Part shown: one piece after another, positions 1-9,700 of the stretch
How positions within the stretch are numbered: position 1 is the stretch's first letter
Layout: each line of letters begins with the position of its first letter
Assembly: GCF_013407955.1 (NCBI RefSeq)
Contig: NZ_JACCBU010000001.1
Coordinates: 6,262,001-6,326,000 of the forward strand
DNA length: 64,000 nucleotides
Direction of reading: 5' to 3'
Source: Microlunatus parietis
GTDB lineage: Bacteria > Actinomycetota > Actinomycetes > Propionibacteriales > Propionibacteriaceae
Made by a program: the position numbers and the translations under genes
Notes under the pieces: generated by a model
What the model was told of the DNA's origin: nothing
Databases searched by the model: none
The model's input: only the letters and a program-made list of their open reading frames with translations

Positions 1-605
1 ATCTGCTGCGGGCCGGTCTGCATGGCCTCGTACAGGTGCCGGTTGCTGACGCCCTCGAGGGTCGGCGCGTACTTGCCGTTCGGCAGCGCGCCGCCGGAGC
101 CGGCGAAGTTGTGGCAGGCCGAGCAGTTGGTCCGGAACAACTCACCGCCGCGGGCGAGGTCCTCGTCCGACAGGCCCTCGGGGTTGTAGTCCTCCTCGGC
201 GGGGATGTCCGGGCCCGGGCCGAGCGAGGCGACATAGGCCGCCAGCGCGGCGATCTCCTCGTCGGTGTAGAGGTTCTTCTTGCGCGGGGCCTGCTGGCCG
301 GGCTGCGCCATCGGCATCCGGCCGGTGCCGACCTGGAAGTCGACCGCGGCGGCGCCGACGCCGATCAGCGGCGGGCCCTGGATGGTCCCGCTGACCTGGC
401 CCTCGCCCTGCAGGCCGTGGCAGGACGCGCAGCCCACCGCGAACAGGGCCTTGCCCTCGGCGATCTGCTGGCTCTTGCCGGTGTCGGCCGCAACCTGGTC
501 GGCCGGTGAGACGACGGAATAGATGCCGCCGACCACGACGAGGGCGAACAACAGCATCAAGACCTTGGCGGCCGGATGGCGTCGTCTGGCGGACAGGAAT
601 CGCAC
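1..605 (-). CDS. qcrC: Cytochrome bc1 complex diheme cytochrome c subunit (partial, 3' end outside window)
   Basis: Electron-carrying subunit of the actinobacterial cytochrome bc1 complex, which in this phylum docks directly onto the aa3 oxidase. It reads leftward from a GTG at 605; 201 codons are visible and the C-terminal membrane anchor lies outside the window. A basic N-terminus is followed by one hydrophobic segment (about residues 14-30). The first heme c motif CASCH is at residues 59-63 and the second, CSACH, at 161-165; this two-heme layout is typical of QcrC. It lies 78 bp downstream of ctaE in the same direction. qcrA and qcrB are expected next, beyond the edge. The identification rests on the two CxxCH motifs plus the ctaE neighbour. 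Confidence 0.93.
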   Translation of the reverse strand, partial: MRFLSARRRHPAAKVLMLLFALVVVGGIYSVVSPADQVAADTGKSQQIAEGKALFAVGCASCHGLQGEGQVSGTIQGPPLIGVGAAAVDFQVGTGRMPMAQPGQQAPRKKNLYTDEEIAALAAYVASLGPGPDIPAEEDYNPEGLSDEDLARGGELFRTNCSACHNFAGSGGALPNGKYAPTLEGVSNRHLYEAMQTGPQQ

Positions 606-683
606 GTCGGGGGTCCCTCTCGGTGTCAGGGCTGACTCTTCAGTCGGTCGAGCTCTTCAGTTATGTACGGATGCGTACGGCGG

Positions 684-1403
684 TCAGCGCAGGATGTAGA
701 TCACGAAGAACAGGGCGATCCACACCACGTCGACGAAGTGCCAGTAGTACGAGACCACGACGGCGGACACCGCCTGCTCGTGGGTGAAGGTGCGGGCGAG
801 GAACGTACGCCCCAGCAGGATCAGGAACGCGATCAGGCCGCCCAGCACGTGCAGGCCGTGGAAGCCGGTGGCCAGGAAGAACACCGACCCGTAGCCGTTG
901 GCGGAGATGGTCAGACCCTCGTGGATCAGCTCGGCGTACTCGTACACCTGGCCGCCGATGAAGAAGGAACCCATGACGAAGGTCAGCACGTACCACTCGC
1001 GCAGGCCCCACTTGTTCACCTGCAGCAGGGAGCCGGTCCGGCCCACCTGGCCGCGCTCGGCGGCGAACACGCCGAGCTGGCAGGTGATCGAACTGGCCAC
1101 CAGCACGCTGGTGTTGAGGATCGCGAACTCGATGTTGAGGATCCCGGACTGGGTCGCCCAGAGCGACTCCGAAGCCGGCAGACCGGCCGCCTCGTTCTGG
1201 CCGTTGGTCACATTGCGGATCGTGAAGTAGCCGGCGAACAGCGCGGCGAAGAACATCAGCTCGGAGGCGAGCCACACGATCGTCCCCACGGCCACCATGT
1301 CCGGACGGCCCGGACGACCGTGCAGCCGCGACTGCGGGATGGAGTGCAGGGCCCCGGCCGGTTTCTCGGCGGCGGTCGTCGTGGAGTGCGTGTGTAGAGC
1401 CAC
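684..1403 (-). CDS. ctaE: Cytochrome c oxidase subunit III (aa3 type)
   Basis: Membrane subunit III of the terminal aa3 cytochrome c oxidase; it lies in the inner membrane and supports the catalytic core. The 239-residue protein, read from ATG at 1403, has several hydrophobic helices and the family ending HFVDVVWIALFFVIYILR, where the HFVDVVW helix is highly conserved. The N-terminal 35 residues are hydrophilic and Thr/Ala rich. The ctaE-qcrC order on one strand is the standard actinobacterial arrangement and matches Rv2193-Rv2194. The upstream neighbour at 1509 is divergent, so the 105-bp gap carries both promoters. Confidence 0.95.
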   Translation of the reverse strand: MALHTHSTTTAAEKPAGALHSIPQSRLHGRPGRPDMVAVGTIVWLASELMFFAALFAGYFTIRNVTNGQNEAAGLPASESLWATQSGILNIEFAILNTSVLVASSITCQLGVFAAERGQVGRTGSLLQVNKWGLREWYVLTFVMGSFFIGGQVYEYAELIHEGLTISANGYGSVFFLATGFHGLHVLGGLIAFLILLGRTFLARTFTHEQAVSAVVVSYYWHFVDVVWIALFFVIYILR

Positions 1404-1496
1404 GGGGTCATTATGTCTGTGCCGCCGCGCCCGGTCACGTCGGGGTTGTCAATGTCGTGTGTGTGTCTGGCCACGTCTTCGTTGCCGGGCGTTTCG

Positions 1497-1502
1497 TAGG
1501 CT
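1497..1502 (+). promoter_or_regulatory. -10 element for leaderless start at 1509
   Basis: TAGGCT lies 6 nt before the GTG start at 1509 with no ribosome binding site between. This TANNNT-N6/7-RTG pattern recurs across the window and predicts transcription starting at the start codon itself. Confidence 0.55.
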
Positions 1503-1508
1503 GCGGCG

Positions 1509-2009
1509 GTGACCGAATCGATACCGGTGGCGCTGCGTCCGGACGCCTTCCACGCCGACCTGCGGACCCAGTTCGACACGTTTCTCGACGACCACCGGGC
1601 CGCGCTCGAGGCGTCGCTGGACGGGCTCACCGAGGAGCAGGCGCGGCGCCGCCTGGTCCCGTCGGCGACGACCCTGCTCGGCCTGGTGCAGCACGGCACG
1701 TTCGTCGAGCGGGTCTGGTTCGACGAGGCGGTCACCGGCCGCAGCCGGGCCGAGATCGGGATCCCGGACACGCCGGACGAGTCGTTCCGGGTGGCGCCGG
1801 ACGCCACGATCGCATCGGTACGGGCCGCGTACCGCGCCGCCTGCGCCGACTCCCGGGCCGCCGCGGCCGGGCTCGGGCTCGACGACGTGGTCACCGGGAA
1901 TCGCCGGGGACCGCTGCCGCTGCGCTGGATCTATCTGCACCTGCTCCGCGAGCTGGCCCAGCACTGCGGCCACGCCGACATCCTCCGGGAACAGATCCTG
2001 GCGGCTTGA
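1509..2009 (+). CDS. DinB family (DUF664-like) protein
   Basis: 166-residue protein with the four-helix DinB/DUF664 fold. Such proteins usually bind a metal through three His residues and in several cases act as mycothiol-dependent enzymes; the actual substrate is unknown. Evidence: the N-terminal helix around FDTFLDDHRAALEA, an LVQHGTFVERVWF stretch with the first metal-ligand-type His, and a C-terminal LRELAQHCGHADILRE helix with the HxxH-like pair common in the family. The GTG start at 1509 is preceded by a -10-like TAGGCT at 6 nt, so the message is probably leaderless. It is divergent from ctaE and followed 50 bp later by the receiver-like gene. Confidence 0.8.
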   Translation: MTESIPVALRPDAFHADLRTQFDTFLDDHRAALEASLDGLTEEQARRRLVPSATTLLGLVQHGTFVERVWFDEAVTGRSRAEIGIPDTPDESFRVAPDATIASVRAAYRAACADSRAAAAGLGLDDVVTGNRRGPLPLRWIYLHLLRELAQHCGHADILREQILAA

Positions 2010-2060
2010 TCCGCTCGGGCTTTCGGTACGATCTGACGGTTTCCAGCGCGACCGGTGAGG

Positions 2061-2513
2061 ATGATGACGATCATGGCTTCTGACCAGCACCACGGCGAGG
2101 CGGCGGAGAAGCCGCTGACCGTCCTGCTCTACGCCTCCGATCGGGGCCGCCGGGACAACGTACGGCTCGCGCTGGGCCGGCGGATCGCCGCCGACCTGCC
2201 CGAGATCACCGTGCTCGAGGTCGCCACCCAACCCGCGGTCCTGTCCACGATCGAGGCCGGCGGCATCGACGTGGTGATCCTGGACGGCGAGGCGGTGCCC
2301 GGCGGGATGGGCCTGTGCCGCCAGATCAAGCACGAGATCCTCGAAGGGCCGCCGGTACTGCTGCTCGCCGCGCGTCCCGACGACGCGTGGCTGGCGACCT
2401 GGGCCCTGGCCGACGCGATCGTCGCCTATCCGGTCGATCCGGTCCGGCTGCCGACCGCCCTGGCGGACCTGGTCCGCCGGTCGATCGCGGCCGCGCCTTC
2501 CGCGCAACCCTGA
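2061..2513 (+). CDS. Response-regulator receiver-like protein upstream of trpD
   Basis: About 150 residues. A degenerate CheY-like fold is suggested by the TVLLYASDRGRRDNV strand-helix, IDVVILDGEAVPGGMG (Asp in the phospho-acceptor position) and PVLLLAARPDDAWLATWAL, with a final short helix. No output domain is present. Similar stand-alone receivers accompany trpD/qcr loci in actinomycetes from memory. The start is uncertain: GTG 2055 and ATG 2061, 2064 and 2073 are all in frame, and GGTGAGG at 2054-2060 could serve the later ATGs. The adjacent trpD starts 56 bp downstream. Whether it is phosphorylated cannot be told; no histidine kinase is next to it. Confidence 0.7.
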   Translation: MMTIMASDQHHGEAAEKPLTVLLYASDRGRRDNVRLALGRRIAADLPEITVLEVATQPAVLSTIEAGGIDVVILDGEAVPGGMGLCRQIKHEILEGPPVLLLAARPDDAWLATWALADAIVAYPVDPVRLPTALADLVRRSIAAAPSAQP

Positions 2514-2569
2514 ATCGCGCCAACCCCCGAATCGCGCTACCTGACCCGCGCAACCTGAGGAGACCGACC

Positions 2570-3634
2570 ATGACCGACGACACCGGGGTCGCCGATCCGA
2601 CCTGGCCGGGACTGCTGTCCGACCTGATCCGCGGCGAGGACCAGACCGCCGAGGCCACCGCCTGGGCGATGGAGCAGATTCTCGAGGGAGTCGCCACCCC
2701 CGCCCAGATGGCCGCGTTCCTGGTCGCGCTGCGGGCCAAGGGCGAGACCGTCGACGAGCTGACCGGCCTGGCCCGGACCATGATCAGGTACGCCACCCCG
2801 CTCGACGTGCCGGGCCCGGCGCTGGACATCGTCGGCTCCGGCGGCGACCGGGCCGGCACCGTCAACATCTCCACGATGGCGGCGATCGTCGCCGCCGCGG
2901 CGGGCACCCGGGTGGTCAAGCACGGCAACCGGGCCGCCTCGTCGGCCTGCGGCTCGGCCGACCTGCTGCAGGAGCTCGGGCTGGTGCTGGACCTGACCCC
3001 GGAGCAGCAGCACCAGGTGATCGCCAAGGCCGGCATCGGGTTCCTGTTCGCCGCGCACTACCACCCGGCCTTCCGGCACGCGGGCCCGGTCCGTCGCGAG
3101 CTCGGCGTGCCGACCGCCTTCAACTTCCTCGGCCCACTGACCAACCCGGCGCAGCCGTCGGCCGTCGCGGTCGGCGTCGCCGATGCCCGGATGGCCGGGC
3201 TGCTGGCCGGCGTCTTCGCGGCCCGAGGGCAGCAGGGCCTGGTCTTCCACGGCGGCGACGGGCTGGACGAACTGACCACCACGACGTCGTCGAAGGTGTG
3301 GGTGTTCGGACCGGACACCCAGCTGACCACGCTCGAGTTCGACCCGGCCACGCTGGGGCTGCCCCGGTCCCGTCCGGAGGACCTGGTCGGCGGACCGCCG
3401 CCGGTCAACGCGCAGATCGCCCGGGACGTCCTGGCCGGCACCGGCGGACCGGTCCGCGACATCGTGCTGCTCAACGCCGCCGCCGGGCTGACCGCCTGGG
3501 ACACGCCGCGGCCGGACCGCCTGGTCGAGCAGCTCGGCGACAACCTGCAGCGGGTCGCGACGGCGATCGACACCGGGGCCGCGGCCGCCCAGCTGGAGCA
3601 GTGGGTCACGCTGAGCCGGACCGTCGCCGACTGA
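2570..3634 (+). CDS. trpD: Anthranilate phosphoribosyltransferase
   Basis: Transfers the phosphoribosyl group of PRPP to anthranilate, the second committed step of tryptophan synthesis, in the cytosol. The 354-residue length is typical. Diagnostic pieces are the PRPP loop (GSGGDRAGTVNIS, about residues 86-98), the KHGNRAASSACGSAD segment that binds anthranilate and phosphate, and the GPLTNPA stretch. The ATG at 2570 is preceded by GAGGAGA at a good distance. trpD stands apart from other trp genes here, as in other actinomycetes where it lies beside ctaE/qcrCAB. The next gene is convergent, 21 bp away. Confidence 0.96.
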   Translation: MTDDTGVADPTWPGLLSDLIRGEDQTAEATAWAMEQILEGVATPAQMAAFLVALRAKGETVDELTGLARTMIRYATPLDVPGPALDIVGSGGDRAGTVNISTMAAIVAAAAGTRVVKHGNRAASSACGSADLLQELGLVLDLTPEQQHQVIAKAGIGFLFAAHYHPAFRHAGPVRRELGVPTAFNFLGPLTNPAQPSAVAVGVADARMAGLLAGVFAARGQQGLVFHGGDGLDELTTTTSSKVWVFGPDTQLTTLEFDPATLGLPRSRPEDLVGGPPPVNAQIARDVLAGTGGPVRDIVLLNAAAGLTAWDTPRPDRLVEQLGDNLQRVATAIDTGAAAAQLEQWVTLSRTVAD

Positions 3635-3655
3635 GTCCCGCCCGGATCGCTTCGG

Positions 3656-4729
3656 CTATTCGATGATCCGGAGCGATTCCAGCGACTGCCGGGCGAGCTC
3701 GGCGAGTTCCGGGTCCGCGTCGTTGGGCACCGAACTGGTCGCCGCGATGAACGAGCCGTCGTCGAGCCGGACCAGGATCACCGACACCTTGTCGTACCTG
3801 CTCCGCAGCCCGTCGACGTCGTAGCTGACCCGGAAGTTGATCATGACCCCAGGGTGGCCGTCGACCGCCCAGTCGGAGGCGGACAGCCGGCCCAGCTTGG
3901 TCGCGTGGCCGCCGAAGAACCGTTGCGCATAACGTTCGGCAGCCTTGGTCGCGGTCTTCTCCAGGTCGGTCGAGTTGATCAGGTCGGGGCTGATCTGGGC
4001 CAGCGCCACGGTCGCGGACCAGGTCGCCTTGCCGTCGTACCGCTCGTGCACCGGCGCGTTGGCCAGGAAGCAGGCCTGGAACAGATAGGGCACCGTGATC
4101 GGGTCCGCGTAGAGCCGGTACGGGGAATGCGGCAGGGTGAGCGTGGCCGGGCCGAGGCTGGCGGTCCGGGTCTTCGGGTCGAGCTTGCCGGTCGGCGCGG
4201 CGCCGGGCGTGGCCGGCTTGGTCGCCGGCGGCCGACTGCCGGGGGCCGGTTCCCTGACGGCCGCCGGGGGCCCCGGGTCGCGCCAGATCACCAGGCCGGC
4301 GCCGAGTCCGGCCGCGACCACCAGCGTGAGGCTCAGCGTGATCGCCAGCACCATCCGAGCCGGCGACGCCCGCCGCGGCTCGATCACCTCGGGGTCGTCC
4401 AGTTCCGGATAGCCGGTCAGCCAGCCCCGGTCGGCGTCGGCCCCTCGGCCGTGGCCGGCCCCGAGTCGCTCCGATGCCGACGGGTCTTCCTGGCCGGCCG
4501 CAGGGCCACCGTTCTCCCGCGCGGCGCCCGGGCGGTCGTCGTCCGCCCGTCCTGAACGCGGCTCGTCCGGGGCGAAGTCTCCCCGGGCCAGTCGCGCGGC
4601 CAGGGCGTCGGGCGGCGGGGCCTTCGGCGACTCACCGATCGCCTGGGTCCACCGGGTGCCGTCCCACCAGCGATAGCGTCGGGGCACCCCGGCTGGATCG
4701 GGGTACCAGCCGGGCCTCGGGACGGTCAC
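3656..4729 (-). CDS. DUF2510-domain single-pass membrane protein
   Basis: 357 residues. The N-terminus carries a DUF2510 motif (GWYPDPAG ... RYRWWDGTRWT, residues about 6-28), a short actinobacterial domain of unknown role found at the cytosolic end of membrane proteins. A charged, Pro/Ala-rich linker follows, then a single transmembrane helix (around MVLAITLSLTLVVAAGLGA) and an extracytoplasmic domain of about 200 residues that I do not recognise. The GTG at 4729 is preferred because a -10-like TAGGCT sits 7 nt upstream. It is convergent with trpD and divergent from the gene at 4821. Confidence 0.8.
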   Translation of the reverse strand: MTVPRPGWYPDPAGVPRRYRWWDGTRWTQAIGESPKAPPPDALAARLARGDFAPDEPRSGRADDDRPGAARENGGPAAGQEDPSASERLGAGHGRGADADRGWLTGYPELDDPEVIEPRRASPARMVLAITLSLTLVVAAGLGAGLVIWRDPGPPAAVREPAPGSRPPATKPATPGAAPTGKLDPKTRTASLGPATLTLPHSPYRLYADPITVPYLFQACFLANAPVHERYDGKATWSATVALAQISPDLINSTDLEKTATKAAERYAQRFFGGHATKLGRLSASDWAVDGHPGVMINFRVSYDVDGLRSRYDKVSVILVRLDDGSFIAATSSVPNDADPELAELARQSLESLRIIE

Positions 4730-4736
4730 GGCGACG

Positions 4737-4742
4737 AGCCTA
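4737..4742 (-). promoter_or_regulatory. -10 element for leaderless start at 4729
   Basis: TAGGCT on the minus strand lies 7 nt upstream of the GTG at 4729, with no Shine-Dalgarno sequence between; consistent with a leaderless transcript. Confidence 0.5.
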
Positions 4743-4820
4743 ATCGAGCCGACAACCCAAGCCTGCAACGGAGCGACCAACCCGTGGGACCGCGGGCGGG
4801 GGACGCAAGGCGGGAGCGTC

Positions 4821-5273
4821 GTGCAACACTGGTTGCTCATGATCTCCCGCGAGCTGGCCGGCCGGCTGAGCGATCGGCTGACCTGGAAACCCGCGAACGG
4901 CGACCTGTTCTTCATTCCGCGGCCGGAGATCTCCGATTCGGTGTTCCTGGTCAGCGACATGGTCGTCGAGCTCATCGTGCGGGACGGGCAGCGCCGGTTC
5001 CACTTCAACGGCACGGTGGAATGGGCGTTGGACTCGGTCGAGGTCGGCGAGGTCGTCTGGCTGCCCCGCGAGGACCAGTTGCGGGACCTGATCGGCGACC
5101 GGTTCGTGTCGCTCGACCGCACCGGCGACGGCTACCTGGTCACGCTGAGCGGCCCGCCGCGCGCCTTCCACACGCCCGCGCAACCGTCAGCGGCCGACGC
5201 GTACGCGATCGCCCTGCTGCACCTGCTGGACCAGGACCCGTCTGCCGTGCCGGACCGGTCAACCGAACGGTGA
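4821..5273 (+). CDS. Conserved actinobacterial protein of unknown function
   Basis: 150 residues from GTG 4821, with GGGAG as a ribosome binding site. It has no membrane segments; the sequence alternates short strands and helices, with a hydrophobic core (SVFLVSDMVVELIV) and a C-terminal helix ADAYAIALLHLLD. Similar short proteins are sometimes labelled pilus assembly CpaE in actinobacterial genomes, but no ATPase motif is visible, so I do not accept that name on sequence. It overlaps the 3' end of the convergent prepilin peptidase gene by 15 bp. Coding status is supported by codon bias and the clean frame. Confidence 0.7.
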   Translation: MQHWLLMISRELAGRLSDRLTWKPANGDLFFIPRPEISDSVFLVSDMVVELIVRDGQRRFHFNGTVEWALDSVEVGEVVWLPREDQLRDLIGDRFVSLDRTGDGYLVTLSGPPRAFHTPAQPSAADAYAIALLHLLDQDPSAVPDRSTER

Positions 5274-5984
5274 CGGCAGGCTGAGCAGTCCCGCGACGTA
5301 GACCCCGGCCAGCATCGCCGGCGCGTACGGGAAGCCGCCGCGCCGGCCGGCGATGAGCCGGATCATCCCGAACACGCCGCCCAGCAACGCGCCGCAGAGC
5401 AGGGCCCAGAGCAGCAGGGTCCACGACACCGACCCCGCCGCGGCGCCGAGCAGCGGGGCGAATCTGACGTCGCCGAACCCGAAACCGCCGCGGCTGAGCA
5501 CCCAGATCCCCAGGTACACGACTCCGGCGACGGCGGCGCCGGCCACCGTCCGCAGCAGCATCCAGGCGTCGCCGAACGCGAAGGCGGTCCCGACGGTCGC
5601 CGCGGCCATCGCGATCCAGCCCGCATAGCTGAGCCGCATCGGCAGCCAGGTGGTCGCCCAGTCGATCCCGGCCAGGGCCACTCCGAACACGGCCAGCACC
5701 AGCCACAGCGCGACCCGGTTCGGCGGTATCCAGACCAGGGCGATCGCCGCCGCACCGGCCGCCGCCAGCGCGCAGGCCGCGACGAAACCGGGCCGGGCCA
5801 GGTCGGCGTAGGGGATCTTGGCCGGCTCGGCGACCAGGGCCCCGCTACCGGCCTCGCTGCTGTCGCCGTCACCCGGCTGCGGCGCCGGGGGCTCCGGCAG
5901 CCGACGCAGCACGACGGGCAGGCCGACGCCGACGGCGGCCGCCGTGACGGTGATCAACAGCGCCGCGATCAGGGGCTCAGGCAT
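5259..5984 (-). CDS. Type IV prepilin leader peptidase (A24 family), lacking the methylase domain
   Basis: Membrane aspartyl protease that trims leader peptides of type IV pilin-like or Flp/Tad proteins. The 241-residue protein has about seven hydrophobic segments. The catalytic Asp pair is in GIDWATTWLP (first Asp) and GFGFGDVRFAP (second Asp, in the canonical GxGD motif). The N-terminal cysteine-bearing methyltransferase domain of PilD is absent; a short proline-rich loop stands in its place. No pilin or secretion ATPase gene is in the window, so its substrates must be encoded elsewhere. Confidence 0.85.
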   Translation of the reverse strand: MPEPLIAALLITVTAAAVGVGLPVVLRRLPEPPAPQPGDGDSSEAGSGALVAEPAKIPYADLARPGFVAACALAAAGAAAIALVWIPPNRVALWLVLAVFGVALAGIDWATTWLPMRLSYAGWIAMAAATVGTAFAFGDAWMLLRTVAGAAVAGVVYLGIWVLSRGGFGFGDVRFAPLLGAAAGSVSWTLLLWALLCGALLGGVFGMIRLIAGRRGGFPYAPAMLAGVYVAGLLSLPSPFG

Positions 5985-6034
5985 CGCCCACCCACCGTGG
6001 ATCCACGAGGCACGAGGCTACTGGTCCGGCCACC

Positions 6035-6517
6035 TCAGGCGACCGGCCGCAGCGACCGAGTGGCCGCGGAGACCGCTCGCCGGGGCAGCGTCCGCAGCGC
6101 CGCGAGCACGCGCAGCTGGGTGAGCCGGGAGCAGGCCAGCGTCTGCCCGTCCAGCAGCAGGCGCAGCGCCGGCCGGCGGATCCGGAGGTAGCGGGTCAGC
6201 CGGTCGAGGTCCCAGTCGCCGGCGAGCAGCCGCTCGAGACCCTGCCGGACCGGTTCGGCCGGGACGAGTTCGTACCGGACGGCACGGACCTCGGCAGCGG
6301 TCACCGTGATCAGCCGGCGCGCGACCGCCGCGGGGATCACGTCGTCGCCGGGGCCGCCTCGACCGAGCAGCGGCCGGAGTTGATCATGGCGCAGGTCGGC
6401 CAGCTCGGCGATCACGCCGGCCGACACCGAGCCGGCGCTGATCAGGAACCGCAGCTGGGCTCGGAACGGGCCGGCCGCGACCGGTGGCTCCGGCTCGGCA
6501 ACGAGGGTGTTGATCAT
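6035..6517 (-). CDS. Small helical protein of unknown function
   Basis: 160 residues from ATG 6517, which has an AGGAGC site a few bases upstream; a longer in-frame extension to 6706 lacks such a site and is Arg-rich noise. Two segments look like helix-turn-helix units: VSAGVIAELADLRHDQLRPL and LDRLTRYLRIRRPALRLLLD. The basic C-terminus (LPRRAVSAATRSLRP) would suit nucleic-acid binding. I recognise no family. The 230 bp to the divergent tricorn gene hold both promoters and nothing else evident. Confidence 0.6.
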   Translation of the reverse strand: MINTLVAEPEPPVAAGPFRAQLRFLISAGSVSAGVIAELADLRHDQLRPLLGRGGPGDDVIPAAVARRLITVTAAEVRAVRYELVPAEPVRQGLERLLAGDWDLDRLTRYLRIRRPALRLLLDGQTLACSRLTQLRVLAALRTLPRRAVSAATRSLRPVA

Positions 6518-6735
6518 GAAATGCTCCTGGGCTGTCGTGGGAAGGATCGCCTGCACCCAGCTAGCCAGACGGCGGGCCGGAGCGGGGACTGCGGCTGTCG
6601 TCCGTCCCGGGTGGCTTGTTGCCCGTCGGCGGCAGACGTTGGCCCGACCCACGTTGGTGTTGCCCGAGGGCGGCCGAGTGTTGTCCGGTTCTGTCGAAAC
6701 CGTCATCCGGCGGCACGGCTGTCACCGCGGCCGTT

Positions 6736-6741
6736 TAGGGT
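6736..6741 (+). promoter_or_regulatory. -10 element for leaderless start at 6748
   Basis: TAGGGT is 6 nt before the ATG at 6748, with no ribosome binding site; predicts leaderless transcription of the tricorn operon. Confidence 0.55.
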
Positions 6742-6747
6742 CGCCCC

Positions 6748-9700
6748 ATGACTGCCGGATACTTCCGCTTCCCAGACGTCAACGATGATCAACTCGTCTT
6801 CTGTGCCGGGGACGACCTGTGGCTCGCTCCGCTGGCCGGAGGCCGGGCCGCCCGACTGACCGCCGACGCGGCGCCGGTCCGCCATCCCCGGTTCTCACCG
6901 GACGGCCGGCGGGTGGCCTGGGCCTCGGCCCGCGACGGCGGCTGGGAGGTGCGGCTGGTCGACCTGGAGAGCGGGGCGGTCCAGCGGCTCACGTACTGGG
7001 GATCGGACCAGACGACGGTGATCGGCTGGCGGGACGACGAGACCGTGCTGGTGGTGTCGTCGGCGGGCGAGATCAATCTGCGGCACACCACGGTCCGGGC
7101 CGTCGGCGTGGACGGCAGGTCCGAGCGGCTCGGTTTCGGTCCCACGTCGATGCTGGCCGTGCACGAGTCCGGCGCGGTCGCCCTGGCCACGCGCTACAGC
7201 CGTCCCGCCGAGTACTGGAAGCGCTACCGCGGCGGCACCGCGTCCCGGCTCTGGCTCGACCCGGCCGGCGACGGCGACTGGCGCCGGCTGCTGCCCGACG
7301 TCGAGGCTAGCCTGACCAGCCCGCTCTGGTACGGCGACCGGCTGGTCTTCGCGTCCGACCTGGAGGCGGACCTGCCCGGCAACCCGGACGGCCAGGCGAA
7401 TCTCTACTCGGTGTCGGCCGAGGGCGACGACCTGACCCGGCACACCCAGCACACGGTCCGGCACGGCTACGTCCGGGACCCGGCGAGCGACGGCCGGACC
7501 GTCGTCTACCACGCCCACGGCGCGCTGTACCGGATGTCCGGGCTGAACACCGATCCCGAGCCGATCGAGCTCACCCTCGGCACGGCGCTGGCGGGCCGGC
7601 AGCCGCGTGCCCTCGAACCGTCCGAGCAGCTCACCCAGATCCGGCCGGACCGAGCCGGCAACGGGAGCGTGCTGGAGTGGCGCGGCAACGCCTTCTACCT
7701 GACCCACCGGGAAGGCCCGGCCCGGGCGCTGGCCGCCGACTCGGGCGTCCGGATCCGGGAGCCGCGGGTGCTCGGCGACACTGGCCGGGCGGCCTACGTC
7801 ACCGACGCCGACGGTGAGGACGCGATCGAGATCCGGGCCACCGACGCGCTCACCCCGCCGCGCCGGATCGCCGGCGGCCGGCTCGGCCGGGTGCTCGCGC
7901 TGGAGCCGGATCCGGCCGGGGCCCGGCTGGCCGCGGTCAGCCACGACGGCCGGGTCAGCCTGGTCGATGTCGAGTCCGGCGAGATCCGCGAGCTCGGCCG
8001 CAGTGTGAACGGGGAGGCGACCGGTCTCGCCTTCTCGCCGGACGGCCGCTACCTGGTCTGGAGCGAGCCGAACCCGACCCATCGCTACCTGCGGCTGGCC
8101 GACCTGGCCGCGGCACCGGGCACCGAGCCGGTCCAGCTGACAAGTGGCCGCTTCTCCGACTCCTCGCCGTCGTTCACCGCCGACGGGAAGTACCTCGCGT
8201 TCCTGTCGGCCCGGACCTTCGACCCGCGGTACGACAGCCACACGTTCGACCTCGGCTTCGCCAGCGCGGTCCGCCCCTATCTGGTGCCGCTGGCGGCGAC
8301 CACCGAGGCTCCGTTCGGCCCCAGCGCCGACGGCTGGCCGGTCGCGCCGGCCGACCCGAAGGCCGAGGGCAAGGAGGGCTCGGACGCCAAGGGCGACGAC
8401 CCGGCGGAGCCGGGCGCGAAGGACGCGGGCGTCGGGGTGAAGCCCACCGACGAGGTCGCGGTCGACGGGTTCGAGCACCGGATGCTGCCGTTCCCGGTGC
8501 CGGCCGGCGGCTACCGCGAACTGAACGCGACCAAGGCCGGCGTGGCCTGGATCCGGGAGATCGACCGCGGCGTGCTCGGCTCGGCCCGCGCCGACGTCCC
8601 CGGCGACGGGCCGGGCGACGCGCTGGAGGTGTATCTGCTCGCCGAGCGGAAGCTGGAGACGTTGGCCGACCCGGTTGACGACTACCAGGTCAGCGGCGAC
8701 GGGACGCGGCTGGTCGTCCGGTCCGGTGCCGAGGTCAAGGTGGTGCCGGCCGAGCGGCCGATCAAGGAGGACGACGATCCGGCCGCGGTCACGGTCGACC
8801 TTTCCCGGCTGCGGTTCGAGCTCGACCCGGTCGCCGAGTGGCGGCAGATGTTCGACGAGCAGGGCCGGCTGATGCGCGACCACTTCTGGCGGGAGGATCT
8901 CGACGGGGTCGACTGGTCGGCCGTGCTCGACCGCTACCGGCCGATCGTGGACCGGCTGGGCAGCCACGACGACCTGGTCGACCTGCTCTGGGAGACGGTG
9001 GGCGAACTCAACACCTCGCACGCGTACGTGATGCCGGCGAGCCGGCCCGATCGGGAGGAGAAGCGGGTCGGCCTGCTCGGAGCCGATCTGGCGCCGGCCG
9101 ACGACGGCTGGGAGATCACGGCCATCCTGCCGGGGGAGACCTCGGATCCGGAGGCCAGGTCGCCGCTGCGCGCGGCCGGTGTCGGCGCCGAGCCGGGAGA
9201 CCGGATCGTCGCGGTGGACGGACGGCCGGTCGATCCGCGGTTCGGGCCGACGGCCTCGCTGGCCGGTGCCGCCGGCCAGCCGGTCGAGCTCACGCTGCGC
9301 CGGCCGGGCGGCGACCAGGACCGCCGGGTCGTGGTCCGGCCGTTGGAGTCGGAGGAGCCGATCCGCTACCAGGCCTGGGTGGCGAGCCGCTCGGCGTATG
9401 TCCGGGAGGCCACGAACGGCCGGTTCGGCTACCTGCACATCCCGGACATGGCCTCACCGGGCTGGGCCCAGCTGCACCGCGACATCGACCTGGCCACCCG
9501 CGCCGAGGGCTTGATCGTCGACGTCCGTTACAACCGCGGCGGGCACACCAGCCAGCTGGTGATCGAGCGGCTCGCCCGCCGGGTGATCGGCTGGGACGTC
9601 GCCCGGCAGATCCGCACGGCCGAGGAGTATCCGAGTCAGGCGCCGCGCGGCCCGGTGATCTTCGTGACCAACGAGTTCGCCGGCTCCGACGGCGACATCG

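Noticed and set aside
4821..5984. A pilus or Tad secretion locus around the prepilin peptidase
   Set aside because: No pilin, secretion ATPase or platform gene is present; the neighbour at 4821 has no ATPase motif.
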